NCBI GenBank assembly: GCA_964623885.1
Contig: CAZUVM010000154.1
Location: 1-9,788, forward strand
Direction: 5' to 3'
Length of the DNA stretch: 9,788 nucleotides
Source of the DNA: CAZUVM01 sp964623885
GTDB lineage: Bacteria > Verrucomicrobiota > Verrucomicrobiia > Limisphaerales > UBA8199
The notes beneath the pieces were generated by a model. That model made no database searches. It was given only the letters and a program-made list of their open reading frames with translations, and was not told where the DNA came from. A program made the position numbers and the translations under genes. The first letter of the stretch is position 1. Each line of letters starts with the position of its first letter. Below, piece after piece: positions 1-5,209 of this stretch.

Positions 1-381
1 TACTCGTTGATGATCCTGTTCTTCTCGTATTTCTGGGTCGCCACGCAGTTCAACGAACTGCAGATCGCGGATGACCTGAAGAAAAACGGCGGCTACATAC
101 CGGGCGTGCGTCCTGGCCAGGCCACCAGCGATTACCTGCACAATGCCATGAGCCGCATCACTCTCGCGGGCGCTGTGTTTCTGGTGATAATCGCTGTCAT
201 TCCCCTGCTGCTCTATAACCAGATGCAGATTCCGTTCGCGGTCGCTCAGTACTTTGGCGGCACCAGCATGCTCATCCTCGTCGGCGTTCTGCTCGACACC
301 ATGCGGCAGATGGAAACCCACTTGCTCATGCGCCATTACGACGGGTTCTTGAAGAAAGGTCGGCTTAAGGGCCGCTTTTGA
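1..381 (+). CDS. secY: Protein translocase subunit SecY, C-terminal part (5' end outside window)
   Basis: SecY is the pore subunit of the SecYEG channel in the inner membrane; it passes unfolded preproteins outward and inserts membrane proteins. Reading is open from base 1, so the N-terminal two thirds lie upstream. The visible 126 residues match the family's C-terminus: an aromatic helix (SLMILFFSYFWVATQFN), the cytosolic loop with ADDLKKNGGYIPGVRPGQAT that contacts SecA or the ribosome, a hydrophobic helix (ITLAGAVFLVIIAVIPLLL), then FGGTSMLILVGVLLDTMRQMETHLLMRHYDGFLK, the usual last helix and tail. The stop TGA at 379-381 lies directly before map, so the two are probably translated in a coupled way. 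Its place at the end of the spc operon is the usual one. No defects are seen in this part. Confidence 0.97.
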   Translation, partial: YSLMILFFSYFWVATQFNELQIADDLKKNGGYIPGVRPGQATSDYLHNAMSRITLAGAVFLVIIAVIPLLLYNQMQIPFAVAQYFGGTSMLILVGVLLDTMRQMETHLLMRHYDGFLKKGRLKGRF

Positions 382-383
382 GC

Positions 384-1160
384 ATGATCATTATTAAGAG
401 CGAACGGGATCTCGAAGCCATGCGGCCAGCCTGTCGCCTTGCCGTAACGGTGCTTAATGAGATCGCGGCGTTCATCCAGCCTGGCATCACTACGCAGCAG
501 GTGGATGATTTCGCCGGGTCTCGCATCAAACAATATGGCGCTAAAAGCGCCTTTCTGGGTTATCGCAAATATCCCTGCCAAATTTGCATTTCGGTCAATG
601 ACCAGGTCGTACATGGTCTGGCGGGGCCGCGGCGGTTGGAGTTTGGTGACATCGTGAGCCTGGACGTTGGGGTCGTCCATAACGGCTTCATCGGAGACAC
701 CGCCAAGACCGTGGCGGTGGGTGGCTGCGGAGTGCTGGCGCAAAAGCTCCTCGATGTTACCGAACGCTCTCTCTACGAGGGCATTGCACAAGCGCTTCCC
801 GGCAAACGAGTGGTTGATATTTCCCGTGCCATACAGAACTTTGTCGAGGGCAATGGCTTTAGCGTTGTTCGCGAGTTCGTTGGCCACGGCGTAGGCCGAA
901 CCATGCATGAGGAGCCGCAGGTTCCCAACTTTGTAGATGGCAAAAGTTCGCCTAAGTTGCGGCCAGGCATGACGATCGCCATTGAGCCCATGGTCAATGC
1001 CGGCCTGCCGGCGGTAAAAATTTTAAATGATGGCTGGACAGTAGTCACTCAAGATGGTTCATTATCTGCCCATTTTGAGCATACAGTGCTCATTACCGAG
1101 GGCGAGCCGGAGATCTTGACGTGTCCCGAACGGATGCCATCAAAGTTGAAGGTGTCGTAG
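384..1160 (+). CDS. map: Type I methionine aminopeptidase
   Basis: This cytosolic metalloenzyme removes the initiator Met from new proteins when the second residue is small. Numbering from the ATG at 384 (258 aa), every catalytic position of the E. coli enzyme is present: H77, the metal ligands D94 (SLDVG), D105 (GDTAKT), H168 (GHGVG), E201 (AIEPM) and E232 (HFEHTV), and H175. The ATG start gives MIIIKSERDLEAM, the common N-terminus of the family. A TTG at 378 overlaps the secY stop and sits 6 nt from an AAGGG at 367-371, so a two-residue-longer start is possible. The family usually ends just after the EILT motif (here residues 243-246). This protein runs 12 residues further (CPERMPSKLKVS) and its 3' end overlaps infA by 40 nt. 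adk, often found between secY and map, is absent. Confidence 0.97.
   Translation: MIIIKSERDLEAMRPACRLAVTVLNEIAAFIQPGITTQQVDDFAGSRIKQYGAKSAFLGYRKYPCQICISVNDQVVHGLAGPRRLEFGDIVSLDVGVVHNGFIGDTAKTVAVGGCGVLAQKLLDVTERSLYEGIAQALPGKRVVDISRAIQNFVEGNGFSVVREFVGHGVGRTMHEEPQVPNFVDGKSSPKLRPGMTIAIEPMVNAGLPAVKILNDGWTVVTQDGSLSAHFEHTVLITEGEPEILTCPERMPSKLKVS
1109..1112 (+). promoter_or_regulatory. Shine-Dalgarno site of infA inside map
   Basis: GGAG lies 8 nt before the GTG at 1121, inside the last codons of map. It supports the GTG as the true infA start, and therefore the 40-nt overlap with map. Confidence 0.6.
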
Positions 1161-1342
1161 TGCAAGTGCTGTCGGACAGAACCTTCCGCGTCGAGTTGGC
1201 GAATGGCCACCGGCTTTTGGGTTTTATTCCGGGCAAAGCCATGGCGCGGATCGCGCCTTTGGCGCCCGGCGACAAGGTCAATCTGGCCCTGTCGCCCTAC
1301 GACCTGTCCGAAGGCCGGATTGTCGGCAAAACCGAATTGTGA
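1121..1342 (+). CDS. infA: Translation initiation factor IF-1
   Basis: IF-1 is a one-domain OB-fold protein that occupies the A site of the 30S subunit during initiation, together with IF2 and IF3. The 73-residue product aligns with E. coli IF-1 over its whole length without gaps: TDAIKVEG at the start, FRVELANGH at residues 22-30, PGDKV at 49-53 and SPYDLSEGRIV near the end. The GTG start is favoured because it places DAIKVEG at the canonical position and has a GGAG 8 nt upstream. The unusual part is the loop after GK39. Almost all bacteria have MRxxYIRI there, but this protein reads AMARIAPL, losing R41, Y44 and R46 (E. coli numbering), which face the 30S decoding site. The gene is flanked by map and rpmJ as in many alpha-operon ends, so its identity is secure despite the divergent loop. 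Confidence 0.95.
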   Translation: MSRTDAIKVEGVVVQVLSDRTFRVELANGHRLLGFIPGKAMARIAPLAPGDKVNLALSPYDLSEGRIVGKTEL

Positions 1343-1346
1343 TTTT

Positions 1347-1460
1347 ATGAAAGTGCGAGCCTCAGTGAAAAAGCTTTGCGAGAATTGCAAAATCATTCGC
1401 CGCAAAGGCGTCATCCGTGTGATCTGTACAAATGCCCGGCACAAGCAGCGGCAGGGCTAA
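1347..1460 (+). CDS. rpmJ: 50S ribosomal protein L36 (zinc-binding form)
   Basis: L36 is the smallest protein of the large subunit and stabilises 23S rRNA near the peptidyl transferase region. The 37-residue product has the zinc ribbon of the C+ type: C11, C14, C27 and H32 in MKVRASVKKLCENC...VICTNARHKQRQG. The ATG at 1347 begins 4 nt after the infA stop and has no convincing Shine-Dalgarno sequence, so coupled translation from infA is likely. Length and context match the family exactly. Confidence 0.97.
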   Translation: MKVRASVKKLCENCKIIRRKGVIRVICTNARHKQRQG

Positions 1461-1462
1461 CC

Positions 1463-1497
1463 CATCGAACATCCAGAATCCAATATCTAGCATCCAT
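1463..1497 (+). repeat. Degenerate heptamer tandem array in the rpsM leader
   Basis: Five consecutive 7-nt units fill nearly the whole gap between rpmJ and rpsM: CATCGAA, CATCCAG, AATCCAA, TATCTAG, CATCCAT. The core ATCnA is kept in all five at exact 7-nt spacing. The array ends 2 nt before the rpsM ATG, in the place where a Shine-Dalgarno site would be, and none is present. It is poor in G (three in 37 nt to the start codon), so it should be weakly structured. Seven is not a multiple of three, so it is not a coding repeat. Confidence 0.6.
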
Positions 1498-1499
1498 TT

Positions 1500-1895
1500 A
1501 TGGCCCGTATCATTGGCGTCGAAGTTCCTCCTAATAAGCGCATCGATATCGCCCTGCGCTACATTTACGGCATTGGCCCGAGCAATTCGAAAGATATCCT
1601 GGTCAAAGCCAATATCGACCCGTCCATCCGCGCCAAGGACCTGACTGAACAGCAACTCTCTCAAATCGTCCATGCCATCCAGGACGGCAAATACGTCATC
1701 GAAGGCGATCTCCGCCGCGAGATCGGCATGAACCTGAAACGGCTTCAGGGCATCAAGTGTTACCGTGGCGTCCGCCACCTGCGCGGTCTGCCCGTCCGCG
1801 GTCAGCGCACTCAGACGAACGCCCGCACGCGCAAGGGCCCGCGCAAGACGGTCGGTGTGGTCCGTAGCCCAACTGCCAAGACCGGCATCCACTGA
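1500..1895 (+). CDS. rpsM: 30S ribosomal protein S13
   Basis: S13 sits in the head of the small subunit, contacts the P-site tRNA and forms bridges to the large subunit. The 131-residue product begins MARIIGVEVPPNKRIDIALRYIYGIG, the family signature with its helix-two-turn-helix region. It continues with GDLRREIGMNLKRLQGIKCYRG, then GLPVRGQRTQTNARTRKGPRKTV, the rRNA- and tRNA-binding C-terminal arm. About 10 extra residues follow the usual KGPRKT end (GVVRSPTAKTGIH). The ATG at 1500 gives the standard MARI start but has no Shine-Dalgarno site; a heptamer array precedes it. In E. coli this is the first gene of the S4-repressed alpha operon; the E. coli S4-binding pseudoknot is not recognisable in this short leader. 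Confidence 0.97.
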   Translation: MARIIGVEVPPNKRIDIALRYIYGIGPSNSKDILVKANIDPSIRAKDLTEQQLSQIVHAIQDGKYVIEGDLRREIGMNLKRLQGIKCYRGVRHLRGLPVRGQRTQTNARTRKGPRKTVGVVRSPTAKTGIH

Positions 1896-1934
1896 TTTCC
1901 CGCCAGCGATCAACTTTAAATTATCGAATAATCC

Positions 1935-2579
1935 ATGGCTGAAGAGAAAAAGAAACCCGCTCCGAAGAAGGAAGCTGCTGAAAAGCCGGCCGCTAAAGCT
2001 GCGGCTGAAGGCGCTCCCGCTAAAGCTCCGAAAAAATCCCCGGCCGAAAAGGCCGCAACTGCCGCGCCGGAGGGCGAGCCTGCCAAAGCTGCTGAGGGCG
2101 CTCCCGCCGCAGCGGCCCCAGCTGCCGGCGCGCCTGCTGCCGCGGCTGGCGCAGTTGCTGCCCCAACGGCTGCTGAACTGCTCGCCGATGATCTCGCCGG
2201 CAAGAAGATTGTTAAGGCCAAAGGCGCCAAAAACATTCTCACGGGCGTGGCCAATATCCTCGCTACTTTCAACAACACGCTCGTCAGCATCACCGATATG
2301 CAAGGCCACGTCATCGGCTGGTCTAGCGCCGGTCGGGTCGGGTTCAAAGGCTCACGCAAGAGCACGGCCTATGCGGCTCAGCAGGTCGCCCAGGACGCCG
2401 CGCGCCAGGCTATGTCCCACGGCATGAAAGAAATCGAAGTGCGGGTTAAGGGTCCAGGATCGGGCCGCGAGTCTGCCATTCGCGCTCTGCAAGCCATTGG
2501 CCTTGAAATCACAACCATCAAAGACGTCACCCCGGTGCCGCACAACGGTTGCCGTCCGCGCAAGAAGCGCCGCGTATGA
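1935..2579 (+). CDS. rpsK: 30S ribosomal protein S11 with long Ala/Lys/Pro-rich N-terminal extension
   Basis: S11 lies on the platform of the 30S subunit near the mRNA exit and the E site. Of the 214 residues, about 93-214 are the normal protein: KAKGAKNILTGVANILATFNNTLVSITD, then GWSSAGRVGFKGSRKSTAYAAQ, VRVKGPGSGRESAIRAL and the C-terminal VTPVPHNGCRPRKKRRV. Residues 1 to about 80 are a low-complexity stretch of Ala, Lys, Glu and Pro (MAEEKKKPAPKKEAAEKPAA at the start), mixed-charge first and then nearly pure Ala/Pro/Gly. A typical S11 has about 130 residues. The reading frame is open from the ATG at 1935 straight into the core and no good internal start lies at the core boundary, so I take the extension as translated. 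No Shine-Dalgarno site is seen upstream; the 39-nt leader is AT-rich. Confidence 0.95.
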   Translation: MAEEKKKPAPKKEAAEKPAAKAAAEGAPAKAPKKSPAEKAATAAPEGEPAKAAEGAPAAAAPAAGAPAAAAGAVAAPTAAELLADDLAGKKIVKAKGAKNILTGVANILATFNNTLVSITDMQGHVIGWSSAGRVGFKGSRKSTAYAAQQVAQDAARQAMSHGMKEIEVRVKGPGSGRESAIRALQAIGLEITTIKDVTPVPHNGCRPRKKRRV

Positions 2580-2589
2580 AAAGACAATT

Positions 2590-2617
2590 CCGCACTCCGC
2601 ATTCCACACTCCGCACT
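2590..2617 (+). repeat. Heptamer tandem array in the rpsD leader
   Basis: Four adjacent 7-nt units, CCGCACT, CCGCATT, CCACACT, CCGCACT, lie between rpsK and rpsD. All four share CCnCAnT; the first and last are identical. The array ends 5 nt before the rpsD ATG and replaces any Shine-Dalgarno site. Its unit sequence differs from that of the array before rpsM, but the unit length, the lack of G and the position are the same. Confidence 0.65.
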
Positions 2618-2622
2618 TAACT

Positions 2623-3231
2623 ATGGCTCGCTACACTGGTCCTCGCGTTCGCATCTCCCGCCGTTTCGGCGTACCCATTTTCGGACCCACGAAGTATTTG
2701 GAGCGCCGCAATTACGGCCCCGGCGTGCATGGGCCCAAGTCCCGCCGCAAGCACACGGATTACGGCCTCGGCCTGATCGAAAAGCAGAAGCTCCGCTATT
2801 ATTACGGCCTGCTTGAACGCCAGTTCCGCGGCGTATACGAGCGCGCCCTCAAGCGCCGTGGCGTCACCGGCGAACAGATGCTGCAGATCCTCGAGACTCG
2901 GCTGGACAACGTCTGCTACCACCTCGGGTTTGCAAATACCCGGGCCGGCGCTCGCCAGTTGGTCGGCCATGGTCACGTCCGGGTCAACGGGCGCAAGGTC
3001 AATATCCCTTCGTACGGGCTCAAGGTGAACGACGTGATCGAAATCAAGAATTCCAATGCCGCGCGCCAATTGGCCAGTAAGAACCTTGAAATTGCCGCCA
3101 GCCGCGCCGTCCCTGATTGGCTCACGCTGGACAAAGAAGCCCTCAAAGGTGTCGTGATGCGGATCCCGACCCGCGATGAAATCCAGCCCATCGCTAACGA
3201 GCAGGCGGTCGTCGAATTTTATTCCCGGTAA
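2623..3231 (+). CDS. rpsD: 30S ribosomal protein S4 (zinc-free form)
   Basis: S4 is a primary 16S rRNA-binding protein that starts assembly of the 30S body; with S3 and S5 it lines the mRNA entry channel. The 202-residue product has the N-terminal part MARYTGPRVRISRRFGVPIF without the four-cysteine zinc site some S4 proteins carry. The helical middle is KQKLRYYYGLLERQF. The S4 RNA-binding domain runs from about residue 93 to 150 (RLDNVCYHLGFANTRAGARQ, GHVRVNGRKVNIPSY). The ATG at 2623 yields the canonical MARYTGP start; a longer in-frame opening from 2497 runs inside rpsK and is not credible. In enteric bacteria S4 represses its own operon; whether it does so here cannot be read from the sequence. 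Confidence 0.97.
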   Translation: MARYTGPRVRISRRFGVPIFGPTKYLERRNYGPGVHGPKSRRKHTDYGLGLIEKQKLRYYYGLLERQFRGVYERALKRRGVTGEQMLQILETRLDNVCYHLGFANTRAGARQLVGHGHVRVNGRKVNIPSYGLKVNDVIEIKNSNAARQLASKNLEIAASRAVPDWLTLDKEALKGVVMRIPTRDEIQPIANEQAVVEFYSR

Positions 3232-3335
3232 ACCAGTAACCCGGAGTTAACAGCTCCAAAACAATTATACGGGCTCCCCCGGTCTTCCGGGAATAATCGC
3301 CGGGGAAGCCAGTTTAAAATTGTTGAAAGGAACAT
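3232..3335 (+). promoter_or_regulatory. Structured leader between rpsD and rpoA
   Basis: This 104-nt gap is longer than the other gaps of the operon. It holds a short hairpin GGAG/CTCC around 3243-3257. It also holds two competing stems: CCCGG (3278-3282) with CCGGG (3287-3291), or the longer GGCTCCCCCGG (3272-3282) with CCGGGGAAGCC (3300-3310), which pairs at 10 of 11 positions. Both use the same 5' arm. A clear Shine-Dalgarno site, AAAGGA at 3326-3331, lies 4 nt before the rpoA ATG. There is no T-run after either stem, so it is not a plain terminator. An internal promoter is possible (TATACG at 3266) but no well-spaced -35 is seen. Confidence 0.4.
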
Positions 3336-4355
3336 ATGCCAGTACGTCTCGGACGTTTCGAAATGCCCAAGCGGTTGACCAAAGAAGAAAACACCGCTTC
3401 GGATACCTACGCCAAATTCATCGCCGAACCGTTTGAAACCGGTTACGGTCACACCGTCGGCAACTCCGTGCGACGCGTCCTCCTGTCTTCGCTGGAAGGC
3501 GCTGCCATTAGCTCCATCAAAGTCGACGGCGCAATGCACGAGTTCGCCACCATTGAAGGCGTCGTTGAGGACGTCACTGAAATCGTCCTCAACCTGAAAA
3601 AGGTTCTCTTCAAGGCCCATACGCGCGATCCGCAAACGCTGCTGCTTTCCGCCAATAAGGAAGGCGAAGTCACCGCGGCAGATATCCAGCTCAACCAGAA
3701 CCTGGAGTTGGTCAATCCCACTCAACATATCTGCACGCTCGATAAAAAGAAGAAGTTCGAGATGGAGCTGGAGATCAAGGTGGGCCGCGGGTTCCTGCCG
3801 GGCGACGAAAACAAAAAGCCCAACCAGGCCATCGGAGTTATCGCCATTGATTCACTTTTTTCACCGGTCACCCGGGTCCGCTATGCGGTCGAAAACGCCC
3901 GCGTCGGCCAGCGCACCGATTACGACCGCCTGATTCTGGAAATCTGGACTGACGGCCGCATTTCTCCTGATGACGCGCTCACCCAGGCGTCCGCTATTCT
4001 TCAGCACCACCTCGATGTCTTTGTCGGTTATGACAAGAACGCCGTGGAGTTCGAAGAAGTCATCGACAAGCAGGACGAAGAGAAGACCAAGCTCAAGAAG
4101 CTGCTCAATATGAGCGTGAACGAAATCGAGCTCAGCGTCCGCGCCGCCAATTGCCTCAACAACGCCAATATCACCACGGTTGGTCAGTTGGCCATGAAAT
4201 CCGAGTCCGAAATGCTGAAGTATCGCAACTTCGGAAAGAAGTCTCTCAACGAAATCAAAGAGAAACTCGCGGCGCTCGGCTTGGCACTGGGGATGACCTT
4301 CGAGCCCGATCTCCTCGAACAGCCGAAAGAAGAGCCTACTAGTCTGACGCGTTGA
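3336..4355 (+). CDS. rpoA: DNA-directed RNA polymerase subunit alpha
   Basis: Alpha dimerises to scaffold assembly of beta and beta' and uses its C-terminal domain to contact UP elements and activators. The 339-residue length is normal. The N-terminal domain (about 15-240) shows FIAEPFETGYGHTVGNSVRRVLLSSLEGAAI, the dimerisation and beta-binding signature, and GVVEDVTEIVLNLKKV. After a charged linker (about 241-256, DKQDEEKTK) comes the C-terminal domain with ELSVRAANCLNNANITTVGQL and YRNFGKKSLNEIKEKLAALGLALGM. R269, N272, K302 and S303 correspond to the DNA-contacting R265, N268, K298 and S299 of E. coli. The ATG at 3336 is chosen for its AAAGGA site; a second Met at residue 10 is the alternative. 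The tail FEPDLLEQPKEEPTSLTR is acidic and variable. Confidence 0.98.
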   Translation: MPVRLGRFEMPKRLTKEENTASDTYAKFIAEPFETGYGHTVGNSVRRVLLSSLEGAAISSIKVDGAMHEFATIEGVVEDVTEIVLNLKKVLFKAHTRDPQTLLLSANKEGEVTAADIQLNQNLELVNPTQHICTLDKKKKFEMELEIKVGRGFLPGDENKKPNQAIGVIAIDSLFSPVTRVRYAVENARVGQRTDYDRLILEIWTDGRISPDDALTQASAILQHHLDVFVGYDKNAVEFEEVIDKQDEEKTKLKKLLNMSVNEIELSVRAANCLNNANITTVGQLAMKSESEMLKYRNFGKKSLNEIKEKLAALGLALGMTFEPDLLEQPKEEPTSLTR

Positions 4356-4386
4356 TCACAGCGATCACGCACCACGCTTTAATCAT

Positions 4387-4812
4387 ATGCGCCACCTTAA
4401 ACGCACCGCCAAGCTCGGCCGGACGGGTGAGCACCGCAATGCGATGCTCGCCAATCTGGTCTGCAGCCTCATTCTGCACAAACGCGTGACCACCACTCTG
4501 GCCAAGGCCAAAGCCGCGCGTTCGGTCGCTGACAAAATGGTGACCCTGGGCAAAAAAGGATCCATCCAGAACCGCCGCCTCGCCGCCGCGAGGCTGCACC
4601 GGGAAGACGCCGTTAAAATCCTGTTCGACGAGATCGCGCCCTCACAAAAAGAACGCCACGGCGGTTACACCCGCATCGTGAAGCTCGGCACCCGTCAGGG
4701 CGATGCCGGCCAGGCCGCCATCCTTGAATGGGTTGAACTGCCTGCCCCTGAAGCTCCCGCACCTGAACCTGCCAAAACCGAAGAAAAGCCAGCGGAAGCG
4801 GCTAAGGCGTAA
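4387..4812 (+). CDS. rplQ: 50S ribosomal protein L17 with Ala/Pro/Glu/Lys-rich C-terminal tail
   Basis: L17 lies on the large subunit near the peptide exit tunnel. Residues 1-117 give the family pattern: MRHLKRTAKLGRTGEHRNAM, LANLVCSLILHKRVTTTLAKAK, ARSVADKMVTLGKKG, the basic NRRLAAARLH and GGYTRIVKLGTRQGDAGQAAILEWVEL. L17 often ends close to this point. Here 24 more residues follow, almost only Pro, Ala, Glu and Lys (PAPEAPAPEPAKTEEKPAEA and on), similar in composition to the N-terminal tail of S11 in the same operon. It starts 31 nt after rpoA without a visible Shine-Dalgarno site. It is the last gene of the cluster, followed by a terminator. Confidence 0.97.
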   Translation: MRHLKRTAKLGRTGEHRNAMLANLVCSLILHKRVTTTLAKAKAARSVADKMVTLGKKGSIQNRRLAAARLHREDAVKILFDEIAPSQKERHGGYTRIVKLGTRQGDAGQAAILEWVELPAPEAPAPEPAKTEEKPAEAAKA

Positions 4813-4830
4813 GCACGTCCTTTATCATTC

Positions 4831-4866
4831 AAAGCCCGTCAGGTCTCCTGGCGGGCTTTCTATTTT
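4831..4866 (+). terminator. Rho-independent terminator after rplQ
   Basis: AAAGCCCGTCAGG (4831-4843) pairs with CCTGGCGGGCTTT (4847-4859) over 13 bp, with one G-T wobble and a TCT loop. The T-rich run TTTCTATTTT follows at 4857-4866. It begins 18 nt after the rplQ stop and closes the ribosomal operon. Confidence 0.9.
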
Positions 4867-4967
4867 GTCGAGCCATCCTCAGGAACCACTTCCACTTAAT
4901 GTTGCGATGCGAGTTGGAACACATACGATAGGGAAACGCCGCTAATACTATTGGCACTCGGCGCGTA
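4867..4967 (+). promoter_or_regulatory. Gap after the terminator; weak promoter candidate
   Basis: No gene is seen here. The best promoter-like pair is TTGCGA (4902-4907) and TACGAT (4924-4929), 16 nt apart, each 4 of 6 to the sigma-70-type consensus. It would serve the nucleotidyltransferase remnant. This is a weak match and could be chance. Confidence 0.2.
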
Positions 4968-5208
4968 ATGGACATTGTCGAACAACTACAAAGATTGACC
5001 AAGGCGCTTCGGCAAGCCGACTTGGAATATGCGCTTTGCGGTGGCTTCGCGCTGGCTGCCCATGGGATTGTGCGAGCGACGGAGGATATTGACCTGATGA
5101 TCGAGGAACACTCGCTAACACTTCTGCGCGAGACGGTCGAAAGCCTTGGTTATATTTTCCAACCACGACCTTGCAAAGTTAAAGGAAGATGAAACAACGG
5201 ACCACTGA
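4968..5208 (+). pseudogene. Nucleotidyltransferase-fold protein, internally deleted remnant
   Basis: The ORF from the ATG at 4968 to the stop at 5190-5192 encodes 74 residues. Residues 1-64 look like the N-terminus of a small nucleotidyltransferase-fold protein: a leading helix, then YALCGGFALAAHGIVRATEDIDLMI with the GG pair at 25-26 and the D40-x-D42 metal-binding pair, then helix LLRETVESLGYIF. Such proteins usually go on for another 80 or more residues with a third Asp; here the sequence loses homology and stops. In the +1 frame from 5161 to the stop at 5206-5208 the translation is NHDLAKLKEDETTDH, which resembles the usual C-terminal end of this family (xxDLAxL). I infer an internal deletion near 5157-5167 that joined the two ends out of frame. 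The truncated ORF could still be expressed but should be inactive. Confidence 0.55.
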
Positions 5209-5209
5209 C

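Noticed and set aside
336..908. 190-residue minus-strand frame opposite map
   Set aside because: Runs antisense through all the catalytic motifs of map, with no recognisable domain.
1896..1934. A third heptamer array before rpsK
   Set aside because: Units such as ATCAACT and ATCGAAT agree at 5 of 7 positions but the others at only about 3 of 7; too weak to claim.
1362..2309. 315-residue open frame on the minus strand opposite rpsM and rpsK
   Set aside because: It is the antisense of the GC-rich, Ala/Lys-rich rpsK tail and S13; it is rich in Ser, Gly, Arg and Phe with no family pattern, and both sense genes are certain.
1463..2617. The heptamer arrays as a CRISPR array or coding repeat
   Set aside because: Units are only 7 nt with no spacers, lie between genes, and the period is not a multiple of three.
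4356..4386. Heptamer array before rplQ
   Set aside because: Only two neighbouring units (GATCACG, CACCACG) resemble each other; not above chance.
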